Below are positions 8,352-18,974 of a stretch of DNA of 40,001 bases, piece after piece (position 1 is the stretch's first letter; the number at the start of each line of letters is the position of its first letter). A program made the translations under genes and the position numbers. Origin of the DNA: Candidatus Omnitrophota bacterium (GTDB lineage Bacteria > Omnitrophota > Gorgyraeia > Gygaellales > Profunditerraquicolaceae); assembly GCA_028712375.1 (NCBI GenBank), contig JAQTQG010000012.1, forward strand, positions 1 to 40,001, given 5' to 3'. The notes under the pieces were generated by a model, which did no database searches, was not told where the DNA came from, and was given only the letters and a program-made list of their open reading frames with translations.

Positions 8352-10853
8352 TTACTTTCTCCCGCCCGCCACCTTAACATTCTCCTTAATCCAATCAATC
8401 CTTTCTTGAATAAATCCCGCCTCGGCCGCCGAAGGATGCACTTGGATAATCCGCTTATAAACTTTCAATGCTTCATTAAAATTTTCCTTATCTTCATAGA
8501 TCCTCGCCGCCCGCAAAAGAGAGCGCACAAACAACTGTGGAGATTGCTGCGCGTAAAGATCGGCAGATAGAAGATACTGTTTAACTGCCGCATCCGGCTC
8601 CGCATTGGCTTCAAATACTTCAGCAAGGCTAAAGCGGATATCCGCAACCTCACCGGGTGAAACAACGTCCAGGCTCTTTAGATAAAAAGACTTGGCCTCG
8701 TTGTAATTGCCCACCCTATAATAAGCCTGGGCGATCCGGGGAAAGAACGCTTTACTTATATCCGGAACATCTTTAAGCATTTCATTATACTGAGCTAAAG
8801 CCTCCTGTGGTTTTCCCTCCCGGCTGTAAATATCCGCTAAAGCGCTTGCTGCCTGAACTCTTAAATCAGGATGCCCGGATTTAATTACTTTTTTAAAATT
8901 ATCCGCCGCTTGTTCGTTTTTATCTTCTTCACTAAAAATCAAACCCAAAGCATAAAAAGCATCGGCGGCCAGGCGGCTTTCCGGGAAATCTTTAGCCAAA
9001 GAATCAAAATACCTGCGCGCAAGATTTAAATCCTTGTTGCGGTAATAATACTGCCCCAGCCACCACATAATATCCGGAGCAAGTTTGGAATCCGGATATT
9101 TAGCACGCAAAAACTTAAACCGGCTGACTGCTTCATCCTCCTGCCCTAGCTTATAATAACAATCCGCGATTTCATATTCAACTTTTTGCCGTAATTCCAT
9201 TTCCAGAGAATCAAGTTTAGATATCTCTTTAAAAACGCCAAGCGCCTCATCCGCCCTTTCCAAGCTAATCAATGCCGCCGCCAGCATATATAAGGCTTGC
9301 GCACGTAAGGGGCTATCTTTAAATTCTTCTTTGAATCTCAAGAATATTTGGTAACTTTGAGCAAAATCTGACTGCTGAAAATATGCCATTCCCAAAGCAT
9401 ATACAGCCTCCGGTAAAAATCTCGATTGCGGATACTTCTTTAACATCGACTGCAAAGAAATGATTGCGGAATCGTAATCCCGGCGCTTAAGCTGCAAAGA
9501 TGCCAGCTGGTATTGGGCATAATCGGTATTAAGCTGCCCCGGATATAGATTGATAATCCTGGCATAAATCTCTTCGGACTTAATTAATTCATTCGCATCT
9601 TCATAAGCCTGGGCTATTTGAAAAAGTAAACTGATGCTTGCTCCCTGAACGCTTTCGTTTTCGGCAATACTATTAAATATTTCCACACTGGAACTAACCT
9701 GTCCTTGCTTAAGATAAGCCAACCCTAAACCATACCGTAACTTATCCAGCAGTTGCCGCGGCACAAGATTAGCGGATTTATCTTGATCGAGCCTTTTTAA
9801 TCCTTCCCGATAAGCATTTACTGCCTGAGGATATTCGGCTAAGTTATAATGCACATCCGCTTTACCCAAATAAGCCTGGGTTAAAATTAACGGGTCCATA
9901 CTTTGATTAATAATCCGCTCATATAGCTTTTTTGCTTCATAAACCCGGTTAGTCGCAGACATCAATACCGCCTGGCCCAATAAAAAAATATCCAAACTTT
10001 TTTTATCCAGGATGCCGGATTTAATCTCGGAGAACACATCCTCGGTTTCTTTATACCTGGACAGCTTAAGATAAGACCAGCCTAACCCCAGCTTTGCTAA
10101 TGCCTGGGCCTTCGGTTCCTTAAAAGCCTGCGCGGACTTTAAATAATTTTTAGCCGCTTCATCCAGATGATCTAAATAATACTCCGATTCCGCAAGATAA
10201 AAATACAGATAAGGCGTATGCAACGCATCGTTGTTATACAGCTTAAAAACAAGATTAATTCCGGACTTTAATTCAGAATATTCTTTGAGATTATACAGGC
10301 ATTCGATCAACTTAAAAGCAGCATCTTTACTTTGGGGTTCCCGGGGAAATTTTTCCATTAAACTTTTAAAGGCTTGTTTGGATTGGTCAAACCTGCCTTC
10401 CTGGAAAAACGCCCATCCTAATGAATAATGTGCCTCCGGAACAAAAGCCGACCGGGGAAAATTATCGATCAATTTTTGATAAAATAAAGCCGCCTTTTCA
10501 AAATTATTACCTTTGGAATGCACTTGCCCCATCCAGAAGTAAAGCGCATCCTGAAGATTGCCTGCCTGCGGATTATTCATCAAAGCCTCAAAAACATTTA
10601 ACGCTTCCAGGTAACGACTCTGATAAAAATAACACTGCCCGCTTAAGAGAGCTGCTTGCACAACCGCCGGTGAACTCGCGTACTCTTTCTCGAATCTCTC
10701 CAGCATCCCCAAGCTGACTTCATAAAAACCATCTTCATATGCTTTCTTAGCCATGAACAACAATTCCGCCTCTTTAGAACCTTCATCATCCGCGAAAGCT
10801 CCGGGCACCAAAAACAAACAAAGCATAATTATGGCAACAATCTTTACTCTCAT
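8352..10853 (-). CDS. large periplasmic/secreted tetratricopeptide repeat protein
   Basis: Signal peptide [21 protein letters not shown] then many TPR units (e.g. ALYFWMGQVHSKGNNFEKAALFYQKLIDNFPRSAFVPEAHYSLGWAFFQEGRFDQSKQAF). Confidence 0.92.
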   Translation of the reverse strand: MRVKIVAIIMLCLFLVPGAFADDEGSKEAELLFMAKKAYEDGFYEVSLGMLERFEKEYASSPAVVQAALLSGQCYFYQSRYLEALNVFEALMNNPQAGNLQDALYFWMGQVHSKGNNFEKAALFYQKLIDNFPRSAFVPEAHYSLGWAFFQEGRFDQSKQAFKSLMEKFPREPQSKDAAFKLIECLYNLKEYSELKSGINLVFKLYNNDALHTPYLYFYLAESEYYLDHLDEAAKNYLKSAQAFKEPKAQALAKLGLGWSYLKLSRYKETEDVFSEIKSGILDKKSLDIFLLGQAVLMSATNRVYEAKKLYERIINQSMDPLILTQAYLGKADVHYNLAEYPQAVNAYREGLKRLDQDKSANLVPRQLLDKLRYGLGLAYLKQGQVSSSVEIFNSIAENESVQGASISLLFQIAQAYEDANELIKSEEIYARIINLYPGQLNTDYAQYQLASLQLKRRDYDSAIISLQSMLKKYPQSRFLPEAVYALGMAYFQQSDFAQSYQIFLRFKEEFKDSPLRAQALYMLAAALISLERADEALGVFKEISKLDSLEMELRQKVEYEIADCYYKLGQEDEAVSRFKFLRAKYPDSKLAPDIMWWLGQYYYRNKDLNLARRYFDSLAKDFPESRLAADAFYALGLIFSEEDKNEQAADNFKKVIKSGHPDLRVQAASALADIYSREGKPQEALAQYNEMLKDVPDISKAFFPRIAQAYYRVGNYNEAKSFYLKSLDVVSPGEVADIRFSLAEVFEANAEPDAAVKQYLLSADLYAQQSPQLFVRSLLRAARIYEDKENFNEALKVYKRIIQVHPSAAEAGFIQERIDWIKENVKVAGGRK

Positions 10854-13645
10854 TTGTCAGCTAAAGCTTCTTTGAGAAACCTGGCGGTATATGACCTGTC
10901 AACCTTAATCAATTCTTCAGGGCTGCCGGCAGCCACAACCTCTCCGCCTTTATCTCCGCCTTCCGGCCCTAAATCAATCACGTAATCCGCGCATTTGATT
11001 ACTTCCAGATTATGTTCTACCACCACTACTGTATTTTTACGGTCAACCAATTTTTGCAATACGGCAATTAACCGGGAGACATCCGCAAAATGTAAACCCG
11101 TAGTGGGCTCATCCAGAAGATAGAGTGTGCGGCCGCTGGAACGTTTGCATAGTTCTGATGAAAGTTTAACCCTCTGAGCTTCTCCTCCGGAAAGAGTAGT
11201 CGCGCTTTGCCCAAGTTGAAGATAACCTAAACCCACATCAAATAAATAACCCAGGGTGTTCTTAATCTTTGGTATATTATTAAAAAGCTCCAATCCTTCC
11301 TCAACGGTTAAATTTAAAACATCGGCAATAGATCTTCCTTTATACTTAACCTCTAAAGTCGCCTGATTAAACCTTAAACCCTTGCATAAATCGCATTTCA
11401 CATACACATCCGGAAGAAAATGCATTTCAATCTTTTTTATCCCGTCCCCGCCGCAAGCCTCGCACCGGCCACCTTTAACATTAAAGGAAAACCTTCCCGG
11501 TTTATAACCGCGCAGGCGCGCTTCCGGAAGCTGGGTAAAAATATCCCGGATATGGCTAAATACCCCGGTATAAGTAGCCGGATTGGAACGCGGAGTCCTG
11601 CCGATAGGAGATTGATCAACCACGATTACCTGGTCAATTTCTTGCACACCGCTAATCGACTTAAAGGCGCCGGGTTTTTCTTTAGACCGATAAAGTTTCT
11701 GGGCTAATGCCGGATAAAGAATGTCGCTGACTAATGTTGATTTTCCGGAACCGGATACCCCGGTAACACAAATAAAAGTGCCCAACGGAAAACTTAAATC
11801 AATATTTTTAAGGTTATGCTCACTGGCTCCTTTAATTTGAATACATTTACTCATCCGCCAGTTACGCCGGACATCCGGTATTTTTATATGAAGTTCTTTA
11901 CGCAGGTATTTAGCCGTCAGAGATTCCCGGCTTTTGCTCAACTCCTCCTGGCTTCCGGAAAAAATAACCTCTCCCCCGTGGCGGCCGGCTCCCGGCCCCA
12001 GGTCAACCACATAATCCGCTGCCAGAATGGTAGCAGCATCATGCTCTACCACCACCAAAGTATTCCCCAGGTCACGCAGTGTCTTTAAAGTTAACAGCAG
12101 CTTCTCATTATCCCGCTGGTGCAGGCCGATACTGGGTTCATCTAAAACATACAGAACTCCAACTAAACCGGAACCTACCTGAGTTGCCAGGCGGATACGC
12201 TGCGCTTCCCCTCCGGATAAAGTGGCGCTTTTACGGTCTAAAGCTAAATAGTCCAGCCCGACATCCACGCAAAATTTTAATTTTTGTGTAATTTCTTTTA
12301 ATGCCTGATAGCTGACTAATTTTTCTTTTTCCGTCAAGGCCAGCTGCGAGAAAAAAACCAACGCTTCTTTTATGGACATCGAAGTAATTTGCCAGATATT
12401 TTTTTGATTAATCTTAACCGACAGAGTCTCCGGCTTAAGCCGGGCGCCTTTGCAGGCCGGGCAAGAAAGCGTAGACATAAATTTACTGATCTCTTCTTTC
12501 AAGTAATCACTGTCTGTCTGATGAAATAACCTCTCCAGGTGCGGGATAACCCCTTCAAACGGCTTATTGCCAATTACTTCTTTTGTCCCGTAAAAAATCG
12601 CTTTCTGGACATGTTTGGGCAATTTTTGAAAAGGCGTATCCAAATCAAACTTCAAATGATAACTTAACTCCCGGATCAACCAGCGGTAATAAAGAATATA
12701 CCCTCTGCCGCCGCGTTTCCACGGCGCAAGCGCGCCGGCGTTAATGCTTTTAGCCCTATCCGGAATAATTAAATCCGGGTCAAATTCCAGCTTAGTCCCT
12801 AACCCGTTGCATTCCGGACAGGCCCCGTAAGGAGAATTAAAAGAAAAGTTACGCGGTTGTATTTCCGCATAGCTTATACCGCAATCCAGGCAGGCATACT
12901 GTTCACTAAAAGTCGCGTCTTTTATTCCTTTGGCGCTGATCATAATTGTGCCTGAACCAACCTTAAGCGCAGTCTCTATGGAATCGGTAAGCCGTTTTAC
13001 CGACTCCGGTTTAACCGTTAAACGGTCAACCACTACTTCGATATTGTGAATTTTATATTTAGCCAATTTAACGCTTGCCGGCAGCTCATAAATCTTTCCA
13101 TCTACTCTGGCGCGCACAAACCCGGATTTCTGCAGCTGCAGAAAAATATCGCTATGTTGGCCCTTTTTCCCGCTGATCAAAGGAGCCAATATCTGTATAT
13201 CATTATTAACATGCAGGGAAATAATCGACTGTACAATCTCCTGGGCACTCTGGCTTTGAATAGGTTTTCCGCATTTATAACAATACACTTTGCCTATTCT
13301 GGCAAACAATAGCCTTAAATAATCATAAATTTCCGTCTGCGTAGCCACTGTGGAACGGGGGTTGCCTCCGGCAGAACGCTGCTCAATGGCAATTGCCGGG
13401 GATAAACCGGAGATAAAATCCACATCCGGTTTTTGCAGCTGTTCCAGGAACTGGCGGGCATAACTGGAAAGGCTCTCCACAAACCGGCGCTGGCCTTCGG
13501 CATAAATCGTATCAAACGCCAGGCTGGATTTACCGGACCCGGATAAACCGGTTACTACAATCAGTTTATTACGGGGTAAAACCAAATTAATGTTTTTTAA
13601 ATTGTGCTCTCTTGCCCCGCGGATAATTATATTCTCACTTTTCAT
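10850..13645 (-). CDS. uvrA: excinuclease ABC subunit A
   Basis: Two ABC ATPase modules ([48 protein letters not shown]), zinc-binding CxxC sites, [38 protein letters not shown]. Confidence 0.98.
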   Translation of the reverse strand: MKSENIIIRGAREHNLKNINLVLPRNKLIVVTGLSGSGKSSLAFDTIYAEGQRRFVESLSSYARQFLEQLQKPDVDFISGLSPAIAIEQRSAGGNPRSTVATQTEIYDYLRLLFARIGKVYCYKCGKPIQSQSAQEIVQSIISLHVNNDIQILAPLISGKKGQHSDIFLQLQKSGFVRARVDGKIYELPASVKLAKYKIHNIEVVVDRLTVKPESVKRLTDSIETALKVGSGTIMISAKGIKDATFSEQYACLDCGISYAEIQPRNFSFNSPYGACPECNGLGTKLEFDPDLIIPDRAKSINAGALAPWKRGGRGYILYYRWLIRELSYHLKFDLDTPFQKLPKHVQKAIFYGTKEVIGNKPFEGVIPHLERLFHQTDSDYLKEEISKFMSTLSCPACKGARLKPETLSVKINQKNIWQITSMSIKEALVFFSQLALTEKEKLVSYQALKEITQKLKFCVDVGLDYLALDRKSATLSGGEAQRIRLATQVGSGLVGVLYVLDEPSIGLHQRDNEKLLLTLKTLRDLGNTLVVVEHDAATILAADYVVDLGPGAGRHGGEVIFSGSQEELSKSRESLTAKYLRKELHIKIPDVRRNWRMSKCIQIKGASEHNLKNIDLSFPLGTFICVTGVSGSGKSTLVSDILYPALAQKLYRSKEKPGAFKSISGVQEIDQVIVVDQSPIGRTPRSNPATYTGVFSHIRDIFTQLPEARLRGYKPGRFSFNVKGGRCEACGGDGIKKIEMHFLPDVYVKCDLCKGLRFNQATLEVKYKGRSIADVLNLTVEEGLELFNNIPKIKNTLGYLFDVGLGYLQLGQSATTLSGGEAQRVKLSSELCKRSSGRTLYLLDEPTTGLHFADVSRLIAVLQKLVDRKNTVVVVEHNLEVIKCADYVIDLGPEGGDKGGEVVAAGSPEELIKVDRSYTARFLKEALADK

Positions 13646-15261
13646 TTAATTAACAGTTGCCGATCTTTAGGATTGTATTCTTTGGCTAAAGCATAATATT
13701 TATCTGCCAGGTCAAATTGCCCGATCTTACTATACAGTTTAGCCAGCTGAATAAGATTAGGCAAGTAAAATGAATTGAGGCTAAAACTCGCCCGGCTAAA
13801 TTCAATCGCCCTCTCCAGGTCATCCAGTTTAGAATAACACAAGCTTACGGAATAATTAGTAAAAAAACTTTTAACTAATATCCGCTGAAAATAACGCAAT
13901 GCTTCCTGAGGCTTTCCTTGCGCCAGGTAATATTGCCCCCAGAGAGAACTCATAATCGGGGAATCCGAATAATATTTTTCAAGTTTTTGCAGCAGTCGGC
14001 GGGCGGGCGCAAAATCACCTTTACGTATATATGCAAACGCTAAATTCCTCCTGATAAAGCTGTCTTCCGGGAGAAATTGCGCCGTCCTTTCATAAAAATT
14101 TATTTCACTGCGCCAATAGGCGCTATTGGCAAAAACTAAAACACTTAAAATTAATACGCAGCCATAAATAATAAGCCTGCCCTGCTTATACAGTAAACAG
14201 ACAACACAAAAAGCAGTAAAAAATCCGATACTGGGCAAATACAGCCAGCTTTCCGCCATGAGAACTTTGCCGGCGGCAGGATACGCATCAAAACAAAAAT
14301 AAACCGGTATCATACCCAAAAGAAACCAAAAAAAACTAAACCAGACCCATCTTTTTTTAAAACCAATGCATAATGCCGAAATAAACAAGATTACTCCGGC
14401 CGCCGCCAGGGATAAAAACGCAAAGTTTAAATTGTTAATAACCGGGACGGAATGGAACATGCGCAAATTGACCGGCCAAAACAATAATAATAAATAATGC
14501 AGAATTATATTGTAAAAATTCACTAAAGCTAAAATTCCGGTGACGTAAACCGGATGAACGGCCATACCCGCAGGGCCTAAGGCAAAAAACCTGATCGCAA
14601 AATAAACAACGTACAAAATACCAAATCCCGCTAAATACCCGGATTTTTTCTTTTCCTGGCGGCTGATAAAAAAAACCAAAGTTAAAAGAAAAATCAAAAG
14701 TAAAGCGTTCTCCCTGCTGAAGAAGGCTAAAAATCCGGCAAGCAAGCTTAAAAAATACAACCGGTAATCGAGTGAATTTAAAAAATTAAGGAATAAGATA
14801 CAGCAGGACAAGATAAAAAATCCGCTTAATAAATCACCCCTGGCGGAAATATATGCCACCGTGGAAATTTGCACCGGGTGCACCAGGAATAAAAGGCTGG
14901 CGGCTTGCGCTAAAAACCTGTTTTTAAAAAGCAGAAAAATAAAATAAAAAACTAAAACGGAATTAAAAAAATGCAGCAGCAGGTTAGTCAGCCGGAAACC
15001 TGCCGGATTCAGGCCCCAAAGATTATAATCCAGGTAATAGGAAAGCATCTGCAGCGGCCGGTACATTTGATCATAAGCCGGGCGTCCGGACCAATACTCA
15101 AAAATACCGGTTTTAAAGATACCGGGCAGAAGGCGCGCAGATTTAATCAGCGGATTATCCACAACCAATACCTGGTCATCAAAAACAAACTCACTATCCA
15201 GGTACCCAAAGTATACGCATAAACAAGCGCAAAACAGAATGAGAAAAAATAATTTTTTCAT
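13642..15261 (-). CDS. multi-TM protein with C-terminal TPRs (TMTC/DUF1736-like)
   Basis: FVFDDQVLVVDNPLI...MYRPLQMLSYYLDYNLWGLNPAGFRLTNLLLHFFNSVLVF...HPVQISTVAYISARGDLLSGFF followed by TPRs; typical of the TMTC-like family. Confidence 0.85.
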   Translation of the reverse strand: MKKLFFLILFCACLCVYFGYLDSEFVFDDQVLVVDNPLIKSARLLPGIFKTGIFEYWSGRPAYDQMYRPLQMLSYYLDYNLWGLNPAGFRLTNLLLHFFNSVLVFYFIFLLFKNRFLAQAASLLFLVHPVQISTVAYISARGDLLSGFFILSCCILFLNFLNSLDYRLYFLSLLAGFLAFFSRENALLLIFLLTLVFFISRQEKKKSGYLAGFGILYVVYFAIRFFALGPAGMAVHPVYVTGILALVNFYNIILHYLLLLFWPVNLRMFHSVPVINNLNFAFLSLAAAGVILFISALCIGFKKRWVWFSFFWFLLGMIPVYFCFDAYPAAGKVLMAESWLYLPSIGFFTAFCVVCLLYKQGRLIIYGCVLILSVLVFANSAYWRSEINFYERTAQFLPEDSFIRRNLAFAYIRKGDFAPARRLLQKLEKYYSDSPIMSSLWGQYYLAQGKPQEALRYFQRILVKSFFTNYSVSLCYSKLDDLERAIEFSRASFSLNSFYLPNLIQLAKLYSKIGQFDLADKYYALAKEYNPKDRQLLIK

Positions 15262-15317
15262 AGATATAATCCGGGCCGCTAAAGCCTTAAATAATTGATA
15301 TTATACCGAAAAAGTAA

Positions 15318-15370
15318 GCCCCTGCAAATTTACCCTATGGCAAAACCATAGATTTAATTTTTGCAGGGGC
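15318..15370 (-). terminator. stem-loop terminator downstream of small basic repeat protein
   Basis: GCCCCTGCAAA...TTTGCAGGGGC arms with nested CTATGG/CCATAG; T-rich tract follows on the minus strand. Confidence 0.6.
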
Positions 15371-15392
15371 AATACTTTTTTAAAACAAGCGG

Positions 15393-15632
15393 TTATTTCT
15401 TTTTCTTCTTACCGCCTCTTTTCATTTTGGCGCAAGAAACATCACCTTTTTTATCCAAGAAATAAAGGTATCCTACTTTTCTTTTAATACCGCACTTGGC
15501 TACTTTTTTAGGATTACCTCCCTTTTTGGCGCCTCTTGCCATTTTCGCGCAAGAAACATCACCCTGCTTGTCGATATAATAGAGGAACCCTTTTTCTCTC
15601 TTTACTCCTAACTTCACTACTTTATCTGCCAT
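15393..15632 (-). CDS. small lysine-rich protein with two tandem ~37-aa repeats, function unknown
   Basis: KVVKLGVKREKGFLYYIDKQGDVSCAKMARGAKKGGN / KVAKCGIKRKVGYLYFLDKKGDVSCAKMKRGGKKKKK; ATG at 15632 preferred (track start at 15644 is GTG). Confidence 0.85.
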   Translation of the reverse strand: MADKVVKLGVKREKGFLYYIDKQGDVSCAKMARGAKKGGNPKKVAKCGIKRKVGYLYFLDKKGDVSCAKMKRGGKKKKK

Positions 15633-15660
15633 TTTCGTACTCACCCCCTTTCTTAAATGA

Positions 15661-15733
15661 GTCCGCCAATGATTTATGGCGGACGAATTAATCCCGCCTC
15701 TTGTATTCTTGCAGAATGCAAGAATACGGCGGG
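15661..15733. repeat. two tandem hairpins between aspartate dehydrogenase gene and small repeat-protein gene
   Basis: GTCCGCCA...TGGCGGAC (15661-15684) and CCCGCC-tctt-GTATTCTTGCA-gaa-TGCAAGAATAC-GGCGGG (15693-15733). Confidence 0.75.
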
Positions 15734-15745
15734 AAAACTCTTATG

Positions 15746-16573
15746 CTACGTCCCAATCTTCACCGGCTGCAAAATTTGTTTTAAAGTCGCAATCGCCGAG
15801 AGTACCGCCAAATAAGAAGTCTTCGGATTCTGCGGGTGCAGAATATTTTCTGTCCGCGTAAAAATCTTAGCGGCACTTGATTCAATTAATATTTCATGAA
15901 TGTTTTTAGCCGCGCGGGGGCTGGCAATAATGCGCACTTTGGTTTTACGCATACCGATACCGGCTAACCCCAGCACCGCCGCAACATTGATATTCTGCGG
16001 GAAATATTTCACGGCTAACGCCGCGCTCCCGCTGAATAAAAGCTTGTCTTTTTTTAAACCGTCCAGCTTAAACCTTTTTGCCACGTACTCCACGCCCCTA
16101 AAAGCCTTGGGATGTTTGCGGGTAGTTAAAACTATGCTTTTAATCCCGGCGATATTTGCCGCTTTTAACCCGTCAATACCGGCAATCGCGCCGCTGGGAA
16201 AATAAATTTGCGCGTTATTTTGAGCAGCCAGAATAAATAACTGCTCTAAATAACCCACCATCCCTCCCACGCTCATTACCATCACCTTGCGCCTGCTTAA
16301 TAAAGATTTGCGCGCAATCTCCCAGGCGGCTTTCGCGCAAGAAGCTTCAATCACTAAATCCGATTTTCTAATTAAAGTCTCCAGGCTCCCCACGCAGAAC
16401 CTGGCATCTTTTACCAGCTTACGGCTAAGCAGCTGCGCTTTTTCCGGACGGATATCATAAAGAGCAGCCAAAACAGCCGCCTTGCCTAAATCCGCAACTA
16501 TCTCTTTCGCCAAAGAACTGCCGATTGCCCCGCAGCCGACAATACCGATTTTAAGTTTTTTATTTTTCGCCAT
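15746..16573 (-). CDS. aspartate dehydrogenase (NadX-like)
   Basis: Rossmann GIVGCGAIGSSLAKEI, SGAIAGIDGLKAANI, PQNINVAAVLGLAGIGMRKTKVRIIASP typical of aspartate dehydrogenase domain. Confidence 0.85.
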   Translation of the reverse strand: MAKNKKLKIGIVGCGAIGSSLAKEIVADLGKAAVLAALYDIRPEKAQLLSRKLVKDARFCVGSLETLIRKSDLVIEASCAKAAWEIARKSLLSRRKVMVMSVGGMVGYLEQLFILAAQNNAQIYFPSGAIAGIDGLKAANIAGIKSIVLTTRKHPKAFRGVEYVAKRFKLDGLKKDKLLFSGSAALAVKYFPQNINVAAVLGLAGIGMRKTKVRIIASPRAAKNIHEILIESSAAKIFTRTENILHPQNPKTSYLAVLSAIATLKQILQPVKIGT

Positions 16574-17414
16574 ATTTTACTACCAGATTATCAATTAGGC
16601 GGGTTTTGCCGATTTTTACCGCCAGGCAAATCAGGCAATCCCGGTTTATTTTTTTCATCCCCTGAAGACTTTCTAAATCCACAATCGCAGCATAATCGAT
16701 ATGCGCCTGCTTCTTTCTACCGATTAATTCTTTCATTTTACTGATAATCCTGGCGGCATCACGCTGGCCATGGCCAATTAAAGATTTCGCCAAAGATAAA
16801 GCTTTGAATAAAACTAATGCCGCATCTTTTTCCGCGGCATTTAAATAAGCATTGCGCGAACTTAAGGCTAAGCCGTCTTCCTGGCGCACAATAGGCGATA
16901 CTTTAACTTTAACCGGAAAATTTAAATCGCACACCATTTTTTTAATTATTACCGCCTGTTGCGCATCCTTCTGCCCCAAATAAAGCGCATCGGGCCGGAT
17001 AATATTAAGCAATTTAGCCACCACCGTAGCTACCCCGCGGAAATGCCCCGGGCGGGCCAGGCCGCAAAGCAAATCACTTAATTTCTCCACGTTTACAAAG
17101 GTCGAAAAACTTGCCGGATACATACTTTTATTGTCCGGCAGAAAAACCAGGTCCACCTTATGCTTACGGCAAAGCAAAAGGTCGTTTTTTAACGGCCGGG
17201 GATACTTATTTAAATCTTCCCGTGGCCCGAATTGCGCAGGATTAACGAATATGCTTACCGCCACCAAGTCATTTTCTTGTCTAGCCCGGGTAATCAAACT
17301 TAAGTGGCCCTGATGTAAAGCCCCCATCGTCGGGACAAAACCAATACGTTTACCCTTATGCCTTGCGCTGGCAAGCAGCTTAGTAATCTTTGCCGGAATG
17401 CGGATAACCTTCAT
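16560..17414 (-). CDS. panC: pantoate--beta-alanine ligase
   Basis: GFVPTMGALHQGHLSLI, VSIFVNPAQFGPREDLNKYPR, LYLGQKDAQQAVIIKKM, DGLALSSRNAYL. Confidence 0.97.
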   Translation of the reverse strand: MKVIRIPAKITKLLASARHKGKRIGFVPTMGALHQGHLSLITRARQENDLVAVSIFVNPAQFGPREDLNKYPRPLKNDLLLCRKHKVDLVFLPDNKSMYPASFSTFVNVEKLSDLLCGLARPGHFRGVATVVAKLLNIIRPDALYLGQKDAQQAVIIKKMVCDLNFPVKVKVSPIVRQEDGLALSSRNAYLNAAEKDAALVLFKALSLAKSLIGHGQRDAARIISKMKELIGRKKQAHIDYAAIVDLESLQGMKKINRDCLICLAVKIGKTRLIDNLVVKYGEK

Positions 17415-17812
17415 AGTACCTGGCTCAATGGCTTAATCACAAAATCACGCTTAAACATCCTGGGATGCGGAACAGTTAAAACCTTACTATTGATGCTCCT
17501 ATCCCCATAAAGCAGGATATCTAAATCAATAACCCGCGGCCCGAAGCGCACTCCAGCGGACCTGCCTAATTCTTTTTCAATCTTTTTTAATTTTTTTAAT
17601 AAAACAAGGGGAGAGAAATTCGTACTGATCTTTAAAGCGGCATTTAAAAAATCCGGCTGACCGGCCGGGCCGCCACAGGGCAGCGTTTTAAAAATTTTTG
17701 ACGTCTTTAATATGCGGGTATCTTTCAAAGCTGCAAGTAATTTAATTGCCAATTTAATATTCTTTCTGCGCCTGCCCAGGTTTGAGCCAACGCCAATATA
17801 GCAAATAACCAT
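17411..17812 (-). CDS. folK: 2-amino-4-hydroxy-6-hydroxymethyldihydropteridine pyrophosphokinase
   Basis: YIGVGSNLGRR, GPAGQPDFLNAALKI, EKELGRSAGVRFGPRVIDLDILLYGD, VPHPRMFKRDFVIKPL. Confidence 0.96.
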   Translation of the reverse strand: MVICYIGVGSNLGRRRKNIKLAIKLLAALKDTRILKTSKIFKTLPCGGPAGQPDFLNAALKISTNFSPLVLLKKLKKIEKELGRSAGVRFGPRVIDLDILLYGDRSINSKVLTVPHPRMFKRDFVIKPLSQVL

Positions 17813-18972
17813 TAGGAAATTTTTTCTATACGCGCTAAAGCTTCTTTAATCCTTTCCTCGGAAACTGTCAGGGCCATACGGATATACCCCTGGCCGTATT
17901 TACCAAACCCTATCCCGGGAGTGGCTACAATATCTGCCTCTTTTAAAAGATGCGCGGCAAAACTTAGCGCATCCGCTTTAGGAGGAGTCTTGATCCAAAC
18001 ATAAAAGGTAGCTTTGGGCTTGGTTGCCGCCCAGCCTAAAGCGGTTAATCCATCCACCAGGGTATTACGCCGGCGCTGATAAAGCTGGCACATGTCTTTA
18101 ATATAATCCTGATTACCCCGCAAGGCTGCCACTGCCGCCAACTGGACAGCCGAAAAAATCCCGGAATCAATATTTGATTTTACTTTGGCTAATGCTGCCA
18201 CTAACTGCGGATTACCGCATGCCCAGCCCGCCCGCCAGCCGGTCATATTATAAGTCTTGGATAAAGAATGAAATTCAATCGCCACCTCCCTTGCTCCGGG
18301 AAGCTCCAGGATACTCGGCGGCTGATATCCGTCATAAGCCATTTCAGAATAAGCCAAATCTGAAATAATAATAATTTTATTCCGGGCAGCGAATTTAATC
18401 AGTTCGCTGTAGAAATCCCTGCCGGCACAAGCGCCGGTAGGATTATTAGGATAATTAACAAATATAATCCTGGCTTTTCTACGGACAAAAAACGGGATTT
18501 TTTTAAGATCCGGTAAAAAAGAATTTTCTTCAAGCAGCGGCATTAAATATGGTTTAGCTCCGGCCAGGATCGTCCCCCCTTTGTAGGGCGGATAACAAGG
18601 ATCGGGAACCAGGGTAAAATCCCCGGGATTTAAAAAAGCTAATGGAAAATGCGCGATACCTTCCTTGGAACCGATTAAAGGCAGAACCTCTGTTTCCGGG
18701 TTTAAATTCACATCAAATCTGTGTTTATACCAATCCGCGATAGCGCTGCGCAACAACGGCATCCCCTGGTCTAAAGCGTAACGGTGATTCGCCGGATCAA
18801 GCGCTGCCTGGTTCAAGGCATCGATAATGAATTTAGGAGTAGGCTGGTCCGGGTCTCCAATCCCCAAATCAATGATATCTCTGCCTTCGGCGCGCGCTTT
18901 ACGCTTAGCCTTATCAATCTCTAAAAATAAATACGGAGGTAACGCTTCAACTTTCTTTGACAGCTTAAACAT
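17812..18972 (-). CDS. dapL: LL-diaminopimelate aminotransferase
   Basis: DIIDLGIGDPDQPTP, NYPNNPTGA, SLSKTYNMTGWRAGWACGN; start MFKLSKKVE at 18972 with AAGGA SD preferred over the longer track ORF; in an operon with dapA/B/F/lysA. Confidence 0.9.
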   Translation of the reverse strand: MFKLSKKVEALPPYLFLEIDKAKRKARAEGRDIIDLGIGDPDQPTPKFIIDALNQAALDPANHRYALDQGMPLLRSAIADWYKHRFDVNLNPETEVLPLIGSKEGIAHFPLAFLNPGDFTLVPDPCYPPYKGGTILAGAKPYLMPLLEENSFLPDLKKIPFFVRRKARIIFVNYPNNPTGACAGRDFYSELIKFAARNKIIIISDLAYSEMAYDGYQPPSILELPGAREVAIEFHSLSKTYNMTGWRAGWACGNPQLVAALAKVKSNIDSGIFSAVQLAAVAALRGNQDYIKDMCQLYQRRRNTLVDGLTALGWAATKPKATFYVWIKTPPKADALSFAAHLLKEADIVATPGIGFGKYGQGYIRMALTVSEERIKEALARIEKIS

Positions 18973-18974
18973 AC

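Noticed and set aside
15676-15861. Plus-strand ORF over the hairpin region
   Set aside because: Overlaps aspartate dehydrogenase antisense and palindromes; no coding character.
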